NCBI RefSeq assembly: GCF_001571245.1
Contig: NZ_BCTK01000005.1
Location: 868,001-932,000, forward strand
DNA from: Achromobacter piechaudii NBRC 102461
GTDB lineage: Bacteria; Pseudomonadota; Gammaproteobacteria; Burkholderiales; Burkholderiaceae_B
Length of the DNA: 64,000 nt
Direction of reading: 5' to 3'
The first letter of the stretch is position 1, and each line of letters opens with the position of its first letter. A model generated the notes under the pieces. That model saw only the letters and a program-made list of their open reading frames with translations, searched no databases and had not been told where the DNA came from. Below, piece by piece: positions 48,195-56,913 of this stretch. A program made the translations under genes and the position numbers.

Positions 48195-49103
48195 ATGACT
48201 ACTACCTACCCCACTATCGAGCAGACCGTCGGCAATACGCCGCTGGTGCGATTGCAGCGCATTCCCGGTGCCGCGGGCGCCGCGCGTGGCAACGTCATCC
48301 TGGCCAAACTGGAAGGCAATAACCCAGCCGGTTCCGTCAAGGATCGGCCGGCTTTGTCGATGATCCACCACGCCGAAGCGCGTGGCGACATCAAGCCGGG
48401 CGACACCCTTATCGAAGCCACCAGCGGCAATACCGGCATCGCGCTGGCCATGGCGGCGGCGATGAAGGGGTACCGCATGATCCTCATCATGCCGGACAAC
48501 CTTTCTGTGGAACGTCGCGCGGCCATGACCGCCTATGGCGCGGAACTGATCCTGACGCCGGCCGACAAGGGCGGCATGGAATACGCGCGCGATCTGGCCA
48601 CCGAGATGCAGGCCGACGGCAGGGGCGTGGTGCTGGACCAATTCGCCAATCCCGACAATCCGCGTGCGCACATTGAAACCACGGGGCCTGAGCTGTGGAC
48701 GCAAACCGAAGGGCGCATCACGCACTTCGTCAGCGCCATGGGCACGACGGGCACCATCATGGGCGTATCGACCTACCTGAAATCGCGCAATCCCGCGGTG
48801 CAGATCGTCGGCGCGCAGCCTGCCGAAGGGTCGCAGATCCCGGGCATCCGCAAGTGGCCGGAAGCCTATCTGCCCAAGATCTTCGACCGCAGCCGGGTGG
48901 ACGCCTACGAATCCATCCAGCAGACGGAAGCTGAAGCCATGGCGCGCCGGCTGGCCGCCGAAGAAGGCATCTTTGGCGGCATCTCGTCCGCCGGCGCGCT
49001 GGTTGCCGCGCTGCGCGTGGCCGAACGGGTCAATGACGCGACCATCGTATTCATCGTTTGCGATCGTGGCGACCGCTACCTGTCCACGGGCGTCTTCAAC
49101 TGA
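48195..49103 (+). CDS. cysM: Cysteine synthase B (O-acetylserine sulfhydrylase)
   Basis: A 302-residue fold-type II PLP enzyme: IEQTVGNTPLVRLQRI, the PLP lysine in NNPAGSVKDRPAL, the substrate loop EATSGNTGIALAMAAAMKG, and GTTGTIMGVSTYLK. CysM makes cysteine from O-acetylserine and sulfide or thiosulfate. It fits with the sulfate transport genes at the end of the window, although the two are 12 kb apart. Confidence 0.95.
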   Translation: MTTTYPTIEQTVGNTPLVRLQRIPGAAGAARGNVILAKLEGNNPAGSVKDRPALSMIHHAEARGDIKPGDTLIEATSGNTGIALAMAAAMKGYRMILIMPDNLSVERRAAMTAYGAELILTPADKGGMEYARDLATEMQADGRGVVLDQFANPDNPRAHIETTGPELWTQTEGRITHFVSAMGTTGTIMGVSTYLKSRNPAVQIVGAQPAEGSQIPGIRKWPEAYLPKIFDRSRVDAYESIQQTEAEAMARRLAAEEGIFGGISSAGALVAALRVAERVNDATIVFIVCDRGDRYLSTGVFN

Positions 49104-49147
49104 GGCCCACCCGCGTAACGGGTCGCCAGCCAGCGCCCTGAATGAAA

Positions 49148-49180
49148 ACGCCCCGTTCAATTCCGACGGGGCGTTTTTCT
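49148..49180. terminator. Terminator between cysM and mltB
   Basis: ACGCCCCGT (49148-49156) pairs with ACGGGGCGT (49166-49174), followed on the plus strand by TTTTCTTT; on the minus strand a shorter TTTTC follows. It lies between convergent genes. Confidence 0.8.
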
Positions 49181-49196
49181 TTGGCGCGGGACAAGC

Positions 49197-50351
49197 TCAA
49201 CGTGTGACGCGCGCTTCGATCTCGTAAGCCAGATCGGCAACCGAGGTCGCGTAGAAGTAGCTGCGATTGTATTTGGTCAGCGCAAAGAAATTGGGTGTGC
49301 CAACCCGGTATTGCGCCGTGCCGCGCGCTTCTTCGACCAGGTCCACCACGCCCAGGGGCTGGCTGCCCCAGCCTGCGCTGCTGGCCCCGGGTTGCAGTCG
49401 GGCGCCGGCCGCCGACAGCGTGCTCCAGGTTTGCTTGGGTTCAAGGCCGCCGTCGACCAATGCCGTCGGGTCCGCCGGCAGCACCACTGGCGCGAACACG
49501 GGCAAGCCGCGCTGCCAGCCGTGCTGGGCCAGGAAGCTGCCCACGGACATGATGGCGTCCTGGGTATTGTTGGTCAGGTCGATGTGGCCGTTGTCGTCGC
49601 CGTCCACCGCGTAATGCATGATGCTGGTCGGCATGAATTGCGGCATGCCGATAGCGCCCGCATACGAGCCGCGCGTCTCCAGTTCCAGCTTGTCTTTCAT
49701 GACCAGCGTCAGGAAGTCCGCCAGTTGCCCCCGGAACATCGCTGCGCGCTCGGGCTTGTTGGGATCGGGATAGTCAAAGGCGAGCGTGGCCAGCGCATCC
49801 AGCACCCGGAAGTTGCCCATGTTGCGGCCGTACAGCGTTTCCACGCCGATGATGGACGCGATGATGGGCGCGGGGACGCCAAAGCGTTGGGCCGCCTGAT
49901 TGAGCAGGTCGCGGTTTTCGTTATAGAACTCCACGCCCCAGCCTATGCGCTTGGGTTCGACGAAGCGCGACCGATAGGTCAGCCAACTGCGCCAGATTTT
50001 CTTGCCGGGCGCGGCGGGCGCGATCAGCCGCGAGACGGTGGCGTTGTAGCGCGAGCTTTCCAGCGCCTTGACCATCGGGTCCAGCGGCAACTGGCGTTCG
50101 GCCGCCAGGTCTTCTACGAAACTGCGCACTTCCGGGCGTAACGCGCCGGTGGCGGTCAGGGTGGCAGGTGCGTCGTCCGGCAGTTCGGATCCCGGTGTCG
50201 GCGTCGTGGGTCCAATGCGGATGGCGGTGTTGGCGGAGGCGGCCGTGGAGGCGGTAGTAAGGGAATTCGGAGCAGAGGGAGCGGTGGTGGAACAGCCCGC
50301 CAGCAGGGCGGAAAGCGTTCCGAGTTGCAGTAATCGCCGACAGATGAACAT
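49197..50351 (-). CDS. mltB: Lytic murein transglycosylase B (lipoprotein)
   Basis: A 384-residue protein beginning MFICRRLLQLGTLSALLAGC, with lipobox LLAGC, so it is an outer-membrane lipoprotein. The MltB domain shows the catalytic glutamate in IASIIGVETLYGRNMG and GSYAGAIGMPQFMPTSIMHY. It cuts peptidoglycan strands. An upstream ATG at 50372 would place the lipobox later; 50351 is preferred. Its start is only 10 bases from the start of the divergent HDAC-like gene. Confidence 0.94.
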   Translation of the reverse strand: MFICRRLLQLGTLSALLAGCSTTAPSAPNSLTTASTAASANTAIRIGPTTPTPGSELPDDAPATLTATGALRPEVRSFVEDLAAERQLPLDPMVKALESSRYNATVSRLIAPAAPGKKIWRSWLTYRSRFVEPKRIGWGVEFYNENRDLLNQAAQRFGVPAPIIASIIGVETLYGRNMGNFRVLDALATLAFDYPDPNKPERAAMFRGQLADFLTLVMKDKLELETRGSYAGAIGMPQFMPTSIMHYAVDGDDNGHIDLTNNTQDAIMSVGSFLAQHGWQRGLPVFAPVVLPADPTALVDGGLEPKQTWSTLSAAGARLQPGASSAGWGSQPLGVVDLVEEARGTAQYRVGTPNFFALTKYNRSYFYATSVADLAYEIEARVTR

Positions 50352-50361
50352 AATCTTCCTT

Positions 50362-51285
50362 ATGGAGACCATGTATCTTACCCACCCGGCCTGCCGCTTG
50401 CATGAAATGGGCAGTTGGCACCCTGAAAGCCCGCAGAGGCTGGATGCCATTTCCGACCAGCTTCTGGCCAGCGGCCTGATGCCCTATCTGGACGACCGGC
50501 AAGCGCCGCAAGCGTCCCGAAATGACATCCTGCGGGTGCACACCGTCCAGTATCTGGACAGTTTGCGCGAACATACGCCGGACCAAGGGTATTACCCAAT
50601 CGATCCCGACACGCTGATGAATCCGCACACCTACGAAGCGGCCCTTTATGCGGCCGGCGCGGGGGTGGCGGCGGTGGACGCGGTGATTGGCGGCGAAGCC
50701 CGAACGGCGTTCTGCGCGGTGCGTCCGCCTGGCCACCACGCCTGCCGCTCGCAAGCCATGGGCTTTTGTTTCCTGAACAATGTCGCCATCGCGGCGCGCC
50801 ATGCGCTGGATTTCCACGGCTTGTCGCGCGTGGCCATCGTGGACTTCGACGTCCACCATGGCAATGGCACCGAAGACATCTTCGCTGGCGACGAACGCGT
50901 GCTGATGTGCAGCTTCTTCCAGCATCCGCTGTTTCCCAACAGCGGCGTCGAACACCCTGCGGACAACATGCTGAACGTGCCGGTGCCCGCATATACGGTG
51001 GGGCCCGCGGTCAGGGCGATCGTCACGGAACAGTGGCTGCCCCGGCTAGAAGCATTCCGCCCGGAACTGATCCTGGTGTCGGCCGGATTCGACGCGCACC
51101 GGGAAGACGATATGGGCCAGATGGGCCTGGTGGAAGCGGACTACGCCTGGATCACAGAACGGCTTGTCGAGGTGGCCGAACGCCATAGTCAAGGCCGGAT
51201 CGTCAGCACGCTTGAAGGTGGTTACAACTTATCTGCGCTGGGTCGCAGCGTGGTTGCGCATATACGAGCGCTGGCGAAGCTGTAG
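50362..51285 (+). CDS. Histone deacetylase-like amidohydrolase
   Basis: A 307-residue protein of the class II HDAC/acetylpolyamine amidohydrolase superfamily: [20 protein letters not shown], the zinc-site [14 protein letters not shown] and [13 protein letters not shown]. It hydrolyses amide-linked acetyl groups; bacterial substrates include acetylpolyamines and acetyllysine. The start at ATG 50362 is tentative; ATG 50371 is an alternative. Its coding region begins 10 bases from mltB, so the promoters of the two genes must overlap or lie inside the opposite gene. Confidence 0.9.
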   Translation: METMYLTHPACRLHEMGSWHPESPQRLDAISDQLLASGLMPYLDDRQAPQASRNDILRVHTVQYLDSLREHTPDQGYYPIDPDTLMNPHTYEAALYAAGAGVAAVDAVIGGEARTAFCAVRPPGHHACRSQAMGFCFLNNVAIAARHALDFHGLSRVAIVDFDVHHGNGTEDIFAGDERVLMCSFFQHPLFPNSGVEHPADNMLNVPVPAYTVGPAVRAIVTEQWLPRLEAFRPELILVSAGFDAHREDDMGQMGLVEADYAWITERLVEVAERHSQGRIVSTLEGGYNLSALGRSVVAHIRALAKL

Positions 51286-51355
51286 AATCAGGAAAAAATT
51301 GTGCAATGCGATCCCGGCGCATGCCGGGTATTTATTTCCATTTGGAGGCAGCGGG

Positions 51356-52105
51356 ATGAAGGTGTTGGTACCTGTCAAGCGCGTCGTTGACTACAACGTC
51401 AAGGTGCGAGTCAAGTCGGATCAGACTGGCGTGGATATCGCCAATGTGAAGATGTCCATGAACCCCTTTGACGAAATCGCCGTCGAAGAAGCGACCCGAC
51501 TCAAAGAGAAGGGTGCCGTCGCTGAAGTCGTGGCGGTTTCTTGCGGCGTTGCGCAATGCCAGGAGACGCTGCGCACCGCCATGGCAATCGGCGCCGATCG
51601 CGGCGTGCTGGTTCAGACCGATGCCGAGTTGCAGCCGCTGGCCGTGGCCAAGCTGTTGAAGGCGCTGGTCGATAAGGAACAGCCGCAACTGGTGATCCTT
51701 GGCAAGCAAGCCATCGACGACGACGCCAATCAAACCGGTCAGATGCTGGCCGCGCTGCTCGACTGGCCGCAAGCCACGTTCGCCAGCAAGGTTGAGCTTG
51801 CCGACGGCAAGGTCACCGTCACGCGCGAAGTGGACGGCGGGCTGGAAACGCTGACGCTCAAGCTGCCGGCCATCGTCACCACCGACTTGCGCCTGAACGA
51901 GCCGCGTTATGTCACGCTGCCGAACATCATGAAGGCCAAGAAGAAGCAGTTGGACACCGTCACGCCCGAAGAACTGGGTGTTGATCCCGCGCCGCGCCTG
52001 AAAACGCTGAAGGTCAGCGAGCCGCCCGCCCGCAAGGCCGGCATCAAGGTGGCCGACGTTGCAGCTCTGGTGGACAAACTCAAGAACGAAGCGAAGGTGG
52101 TCTGA
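51356..52105 (+). CDS. etfB: Electron transfer flavoprotein beta subunit
   Basis: A 249-residue subunit with the family start [20 protein letters not shown] and the AMP-binding core [20 protein letters not shown]. It also carries [17 protein letters not shown] and the conserved loop [19 protein letters not shown]. EtfAB carries electrons from acyl-CoA and other dehydrogenases to the ETF-ubiquinone oxidoreductase. A good ribosome site (GGAGG) precedes the ATG. Two bases separate it from etfA. The acyl-CoA dehydrogenase at 58684 could be one electron donor. Confidence 0.97.
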   Translation: MKVLVPVKRVVDYNVKVRVKSDQTGVDIANVKMSMNPFDEIAVEEATRLKEKGAVAEVVAVSCGVAQCQETLRTAMAIGADRGVLVQTDAELQPLAVAKLLKALVDKEQPQLVILGKQAIDDDANQTGQMLAALLDWPQATFASKVELADGKVTVTREVDGGLETLTLKLPAIVTTDLRLNEPRYVTLPNIMKAKKKQLDTVTPEELGVDPAPRLKTLKVSEPPARKAGIKVADVAALVDKLKNEAKVV

Positions 52106-52107
52106 AC

Positions 52108-53037
52108 ATGACGACGCTGGTTATTGCCGAACACGATAACGCCCAGCTCAAGGGCGCAACCCTGAACGCCGTCGCCGCCGCCGCCAAGATCGGAGGCGAT
52201 GTGCACGTGCTGGTCGCCGGCGCCAATGCGCGCGCCGTGGCCGACCAGGCCGCCGCTGCCGCAGGCGTCGCCAAGGTCCTGCTGGCCGACGCGCCGCAAC
52301 TGGCTGATGGCTTGGCCGAAAACGTCGCAGCCCAAGTGCTGGCCGTTGCCTCCAACTACAGCCACATCCTGTTCCCGGCTACCGCCTCGGGCAAGAACGT
52401 GGCCCCGCGCGTGGCCGCCAAGCTCGACGTGGCGCAGATCTCGGACATCATCGGCGTGGAATCCGCCGACACGTTCCAGCGCCCCATCTACGCCGGCAAC
52501 GCCATCGCCACCGTGCAATCGGCCGACGCCGTGAAGGTCATCACCGTGCGTACGACGGGCTTTGACGCCGTCGCCGCGCAAGGTGGCTCGGCTGCCGTGG
52601 AAGACGTGGCTGCCGTGGCGGACTCGGGCTTGTCCTCGTTCGTCGGCCGTGAAGTCGCCAAGAGCGATCGCCCCGAACTGGCCGGCGCTCGCGTCGTGGT
52701 GTCGGGTGGCCGTGGCTTGGGCAGCGCGGAAAACTTCAAGATCCTGGATCCGCTGGCTGACAAGCTGGGTGCCGCACTGGGCGCTTCCCGTGCCGCGGTC
52801 GATGCCGGCTACGCGCCGAACGACTGGCAGGTTGGTCAAACCGGAAAGATTGTTGCGCCGCAGCTGTATGTGGCCGTCGGTATTTCCGGCGCCATCCAGC
52901 ACTTGGCCGGCATGAAGGATTCGAAGGTCATTGTTGCCATCAACAAAGATCCCGAAGCCCCGATCTTCGGTGTGGCCGATTATGGTTTGGTCGGCGACCT
53001 GTTCCAGGTCGTGCCTGAACTGACCGGCGCGCTGTAA
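52108..53037 (+). CDS. etfA: Electron transfer flavoprotein alpha subunit
   Basis: A 309-residue subunit. The C-terminal FAD domain carries [34 protein letters not shown] and [20 protein letters not shown], all typical of EtfA. It holds FAD and pairs with EtfB. A strong terminator follows at 53067. Confidence 0.97.
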   Translation: MTTLVIAEHDNAQLKGATLNAVAAAAKIGGDVHVLVAGANARAVADQAAAAAGVAKVLLADAPQLADGLAENVAAQVLAVASNYSHILFPATASGKNVAPRVAAKLDVAQISDIIGVESADTFQRPIYAGNAIATVQSADAVKVITVRTTGFDAVAAQGGSAAVEDVAAVADSGLSSFVGREVAKSDRPELAGARVVVSGGRGLGSAENFKILDPLADKLGAALGASRAAVDAGYAPNDWQVGQTGKIVAPQLYVAVGISGAIQHLAGMKDSKVIVAINKDPEAPIFGVADYGLVGDLFQVVPELTGAL

Positions 53038-53066
53038 GAAACATCGCAGCCAGATAAATACGAAAG

Positions 53067-53099
53067 CCCCGCGGACGCATAGTCCGCGGGGTTTTTTTT
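53067..53099 (+). terminator. Terminator after etfBA
   Basis: CCCCGCGGAC (53067-53076) pairs with GTCCGCGGGG (53082-53091) around GCATA, followed by eight T (53092-53099). Confidence 0.95.
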
Positions 53100-53144
53100 G
53101 ATGAGCGATGAATTGAGATAGTTTGAGATTTCCGTAGTATTTCT

Positions 53145-53172
53145 TTGGGAATTCGAAAGATTCTGATAATGT
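53145..53172 (+). promoter_or_regulatory. Candidate promoter of the aspT-aspD-aspT group
   Basis: TTGGGA (53145-53150) and TAATGT (53167-53172) are 16 bases apart, in an AT-rich stretch 65-92 bases before the first aspT. The match is fair; regulation is not evident from the sequence. Confidence 0.45.
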
Positions 53173-53236
53173 ATTTCGCGCGCAGCAGGATTTTTCGCGC
53201 ACGTGCTCGACCTGTACAGAACGAAGGAGATTCGGG

Positions 53237-54928
53237 ATGGAATGGTTCTTTGACACATTGCGGAAGTATCCAGAGTTGGCGGTCTTTCTTACCCTCGGGT
53301 TGGGATATTGGATCGGAGCCAAAAAAATCTTCGGTTTCAATCTCGGCGCAGTCACAGGGACGTTGCTGGTAGGTGTGCTGGTCGGCCAGCTCAACCTCAC
53401 CATCGCTCCAATCCTCAAGCAGGTGTTCTTCCTGCTTTTTTTATTTGGTCTTGGCTACGGCGTCGGACCACAATTTTTCCGCGGCATGAAAAGCGATGGC
53501 CTTCCCCAGGTCATTTTCGCGGTTGTCATATGCGTTATCTGCCTGCTGGTCACCTGGGGCACCGCTGTCGGGTTTGGATTCGACGCGGGCACGGGTGCCG
53601 GACTGTTGTCGGGCGCGCAAACCATTTCGGCAGTGATGGGGGTAGCGACGGACACCATTAACGGGCTTGGCGTTGACGCTGCGACGAAGAAACAGTGGAT
53701 CGACAATATCCCGGTCGCCTATGCCGTCTGCTACATCTTCGGCACGGTTGGCAGCGCTTGGCTGCTGGCTTCGCTTGGGCCCAAGCTGATGCGCGTGGAC
53801 ATCGTCAAAGAGTGCAAGGAATACGAAGCCAAGATGTCCGGCAGCGGCGATTCCATGGAACTGTCCGGTTACCGGAAATTCACGGCGCGCGCCTATCGGC
53901 TGGATCACGTCGACTTGGTCGGCAAGACGGTGGGCGACCTTGAAGCGCGCTTTGTCGAGGCGCGCGTGTTCGTCGAGCGCATCCGCCGTGGCGATCAGGT
54001 CATCGACGCCGACTCCACGACGGTGCTGCAAGCGGGCGATGTGCTGGGCGTCACGGGGCGCCATGACGCGCTGGTCCTGCAGGCGGGCGGCATCATCGGT
54101 GGCGAAGTCGAGGACAGGGAAGTGATCAACTTGCCCGCCGAGATCGTCGAGGTGGTGCTGACCAATAAGAACGTGGCCGGCAAGACGGTCAAAGAACTGG
54201 CGGAAAACGAAACCGTCCGTCAACTTGGCCGTGGCGTGTTCCTGCGCAAAGTCATACGTGGCGGCCACGAAATGCCGGTCAACTGGGGCCTCAAACTGGA
54301 CCGGGGCGACCGGCTGGTCGTATTGGGCGCCAAGCGGGATGTCGAGCGCGCCGTGGGCAAGCTGGGTTATGTGGATCGCGCCACGGAGCAGACCGACATG
54401 GTGTTCGTGGGCTTCGGCATCTTGCTGGGCGGCTTGTTTGGCTCTCTGGTGCTGACGGTCAGCGGCATACCCATCACCTTGTCGACCTCGGGCGGCGCGC
54501 TGATTTCAGGCCTGGTCTTCGGCTACCTGCGATCGGTGCATCCCACTTTCGGCCGCGTGCCAGAGCCCGTGCACTGGTTTCTCACATCCGTGGGGCTGAC
54601 CGCCTTCGTGGCGGTGGTCGGCATCTCGTCGGGGCCGGGTTTCGTGGCAGGCTTCCAGCAATTGGGCGCCAAGCTTTTCGTGGCCGGCATCATCGCCACC
54701 AGCGTGCCAATGATATTGGGCGTGCTTATCGCCCGATATGTTTTCAAGTTCCATCCGGCCATCGCGCTGGGCGTCTGCGCTGGCGCCCGGACCACGACGG
54801 CTGCGATCGGCCAGATCACCGAGACGGCCAAGAGCCAGGTGCCCGCACTGGGCTACACGGTGCCCTATGCGATCGGCAATACCCTGCTCATTATCTGGGG
54901 GATTGTCATTGTCATGCTCATGACCTAG
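53237..54928 (+). CDS. aspT: Aspartate:alanine antiporter-family transporter, first copy
   Basis: A 563-residue protein with the AspT/YidE layout: five or six membrane helices (VFLTLGLGYWIGAKKIFGFN, VFFLLFLFGLGYGVGPQFF), a cytoplasmic region with two RCK_C (TrkA_C) domains (about 205-380), and a second membrane half (FVGFGILLGGLFGSLVLTV). AspT of Tetragenococcus exchanges aspartate for alanine and, with AspD, generates proton motive force. Because aspD is next to it, the aspartate/alanine substrate is a good inference. Confidence 0.88.
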   Translation: MEWFFDTLRKYPELAVFLTLGLGYWIGAKKIFGFNLGAVTGTLLVGVLVGQLNLTIAPILKQVFFLLFLFGLGYGVGPQFFRGMKSDGLPQVIFAVVICVICLLVTWGTAVGFGFDAGTGAGLLSGAQTISAVMGVATDTINGLGVDAATKKQWIDNIPVAYAVCYIFGTVGSAWLLASLGPKLMRVDIVKECKEYEAKMSGSGDSMELSGYRKFTARAYRLDHVDLVGKTVGDLEARFVEARVFVERIRRGDQVIDADSTTVLQAGDVLGVTGRHDALVLQAGGIIGGEVEDREVINLPAEIVEVVLTNKNVAGKTVKELAENETVRQLGRGVFLRKVIRGGHEMPVNWGLKLDRGDRLVVLGAKRDVERAVGKLGYVDRATEQTDMVFVGFGILLGGLFGSLVLTVSGIPITLSTSGGALISGLVFGYLRSVHPTFGRVPEPVHWFLTSVGLTAFVAVVGISSGPGFVAGFQQLGAKLFVAGIIATSVPMILGVLIARYVFKFHPAIALGVCAGARTTTAAIGQITETAKSQVPALGYTVPYAIGNTLLIIWGIVIVMLMT

Positions 54929-54934
54929 TGGGAC

Positions 54935-54959
54935 GCCCGCAAGCTTCGCGCTTGCGGGC
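54935..54959. repeat. Strong hairpin between aspT and aspD
   Basis: GCCCGCAAGC (54935-54944) pairs perfectly with GCTTGCGGGC (54950-54959) around TTCGC, right after the aspT stop. There is no T tract, so it may stabilise the upstream mRNA end or reduce read-through rather than terminate fully. Confidence 0.7.
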
Positions 54960-55040
54960 TGCATATCGGGTCGGCGGGCGTGTCCCGAACGAGCCGCCCC
55001 GGCCAGCGCTTGTCAATTCGCAAACCAGGAGTACTGAATA

Positions 55041-56888
55041 ATGGCTTCTACCGCGCCTCTCACTGTCAGTCTGGCCTCGGCCTTGAAAACCACCCGTTCG
55101 CGCCAACGCGACCTGGAACAGCTCTCGCCTTTCGAACTGAAGGACTATCTGATTACGCTGGCCAAGGAAAACCAGCAGACGGCCGCCCTGACCATGTTGA
55201 ATGCAGGCCGGGGCAATCCGAACTGGATCGCCACCGAACCGCGCGACGCCTTCTTCCTGTTGGGCCAGTTCGCCATGAAGGAAGCGCGCCGCGTGCGCGA
55301 TGAAGGCATTCTGGCGGGCATGCCGCCCAAGAAGGGCTGCGCTGACCGGTTGAAGAAATTCCTGTCCAAGCACAAGGGTGAGGACGGCTACGATTTCCTG
55401 TTGGGCGTGCTGGAATACGGCGTCAAGATCAAGAGCTTCGATCCGGACGAGTGGATCCACGAACTGACCGACAGCATCATCGGGGACAACTATCCCGTGC
55501 CGCCGCGCGCGCTCGTGCACATCGAGCAGATCGTGCATGACTACCTGATCAAGGAAATGTGCGACGGCCAGCCGCCCAAGGGCAAGTTCGACTTGTTCCC
55601 GGTCGAAGGCGGCACCGCCGCCATGTGCTACATCTTTGATTCGCTGATGCAGAACGGCTTGTTGAAACAGGGCGACACCATTGCGCTGTTCCTGCCGACC
55701 TTCACGCCTTACATCGAAATCGCGCATCTTGAGCGCTTTCAGTTCAAGATCGTCGCCATCAACGCCAACAGCATGCGCGCCGATGGCACGCATGACTGGC
55801 ACTATCCCGCCTCTGAAATCGCCAAGCTGGAAAATCCGAAGATCAAGCTTGCCGTGACGGTCAACCCGAGCAACCCGCCGTCGGTGGCGTTCAGCCCGGT
55901 CGAGATGAAGCAGATCGTGCGCCTGATCCGCAAGAATCCCAATCTGGTGCTGGTCACGGACGATGTGTATGGCACCTTCGTGCCGAACTTCCGCTCGCTG
56001 ATGGCCGAAGTGCCGCACAACACCATTTGCGTCTACTCCTTCTCCAAGAATTTCGGCTGCACGGGATGGCGTCTGGGCGTAATCGCCACGCACGAGAAAA
56101 ACGTCATGGACCGACGCATTGCCGAGCTTCCGGCAGCGTGGAAGCAGCGCCTGAACAAGCGGTACGGCGCCATGACGATGGAACCCGAAAAGCTCAAGTT
56201 CGTCGACCGTATGGTGGCTGACAGCCGCAATGTGGCGCTGAACCACACCGCTGGCCTGTCCTTGCCGCAGCAGGTGCAGATGGGCCTGTTCGCGTTGTCC
56301 CACCTGCTGGATCTGAAGGATAGCTACAAGCACCTGACCATGCAGATCGTGCGCGATCGCCGCGACGCGTTGTGGAGCGGGCTGGGCATACCGGTGCCGC
56401 CGGAAGACCCCATGCGCGCCTGGTATTACGTGGAACTGGACTTCATGGTCTGGGCCAAGATCATGTATGGCGACGCCTTCTGCAAGTACATGACGTCGAA
56501 CTACGAGCCGGTGGACTTCCTGTTCCGCCTGGCCGAGAAGACGGGCGTGGTGCTGATGGACGGTGGCGGCTTTGGCGGGCCGCCGTGGTCGATCCGCATC
56601 TCGCTGGCCAATCTTGACGATGGCGACTACGCCAAGATCGGCAAATACATGATCGAGTGCGGGTCCGAATACGTCGAGGCATGGAAGGCGTCCGAACTGG
56701 TGCGTTCGGGCCCGATGGCGGGCAAGGGCCAGACCGTGAAGGCGAGCGGAGCCAAGCGCGCGGGCAAGGCGGCGAAGAAGGCGGTCGCCAAGACGGCGGT
56801 GAAGAAGGCGGCGAAGAAGGCGGTGAAGAAGGCAGTCAAGCAAGCAGACACCGCCGCCAGATCCGCCAAGAAGGCGACTGCTCGCTAG
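55041..56888 (+). CDS. asdA: Bifunctional aspartate transaminase / aspartate 4-decarboxylase with Lys/Ala-rich tail
   Basis: A 615-residue PLP enzyme. The body (1 to about 560) matches AspD/AsdA: FELKDYLITLAKENQQTA, LNAGRGNPNWIA, VNPSNPPSVAFS, and the PLP lysine in CVYSFSKNFGCTGWRLGV. It decarboxylates aspartate to alanine and CO2. Residues about 561-615 form a tail made almost only of Lys, Ala, Val and Thr with AAKKAV-type repeats, like histone H1-like proteins, and this is unusual for the family, which is about 530-550 residues long. The gene is flanked by two aspT copies. AGGAG precedes the ATG. Confidence 0.93.
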   Translation: MASTAPLTVSLASALKTTRSRQRDLEQLSPFELKDYLITLAKENQQTAALTMLNAGRGNPNWIATEPRDAFFLLGQFAMKEARRVRDEGILAGMPPKKGCADRLKKFLSKHKGEDGYDFLLGVLEYGVKIKSFDPDEWIHELTDSIIGDNYPVPPRALVHIEQIVHDYLIKEMCDGQPPKGKFDLFPVEGGTAAMCYIFDSLMQNGLLKQGDTIALFLPTFTPYIEIAHLERFQFKIVAINANSMRADGTHDWHYPASEIAKLENPKIKLAVTVNPSNPPSVAFSPVEMKQIVRLIRKNPNLVLVTDDVYGTFVPNFRSLMAEVPHNTICVYSFSKNFGCTGWRLGVIATHEKNVMDRRIAELPAAWKQRLNKRYGAMTMEPEKLKFVDRMVADSRNVALNHTAGLSLPQQVQMGLFALSHLLDLKDSYKHLTMQIVRDRRDALWSGLGIPVPPEDPMRAWYYVELDFMVWAKIMYGDAFCKYMTSNYEPVDFLFRLAEKTGVVLMDGGGFGGPPWSIRISLANLDDGDYAKIGKYMIECGSEYVEAWKASELVRSGPMAGKGQTVKASGAKRAGKAAKKAVAKTAVKKAAKKAVKKAVKQADTAARSAKKATAR

Positions 56889-56913
56889 CAGCCCACCAAA
56901 GGCGACCCGACCC

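Noticed and set aside
56700..56888. Lys/Ala tail of AspD as a separate histone-like gene
   Set aside because: The frame is continuous with AspD and there is no start codon with a ribosome site in front of the tail.
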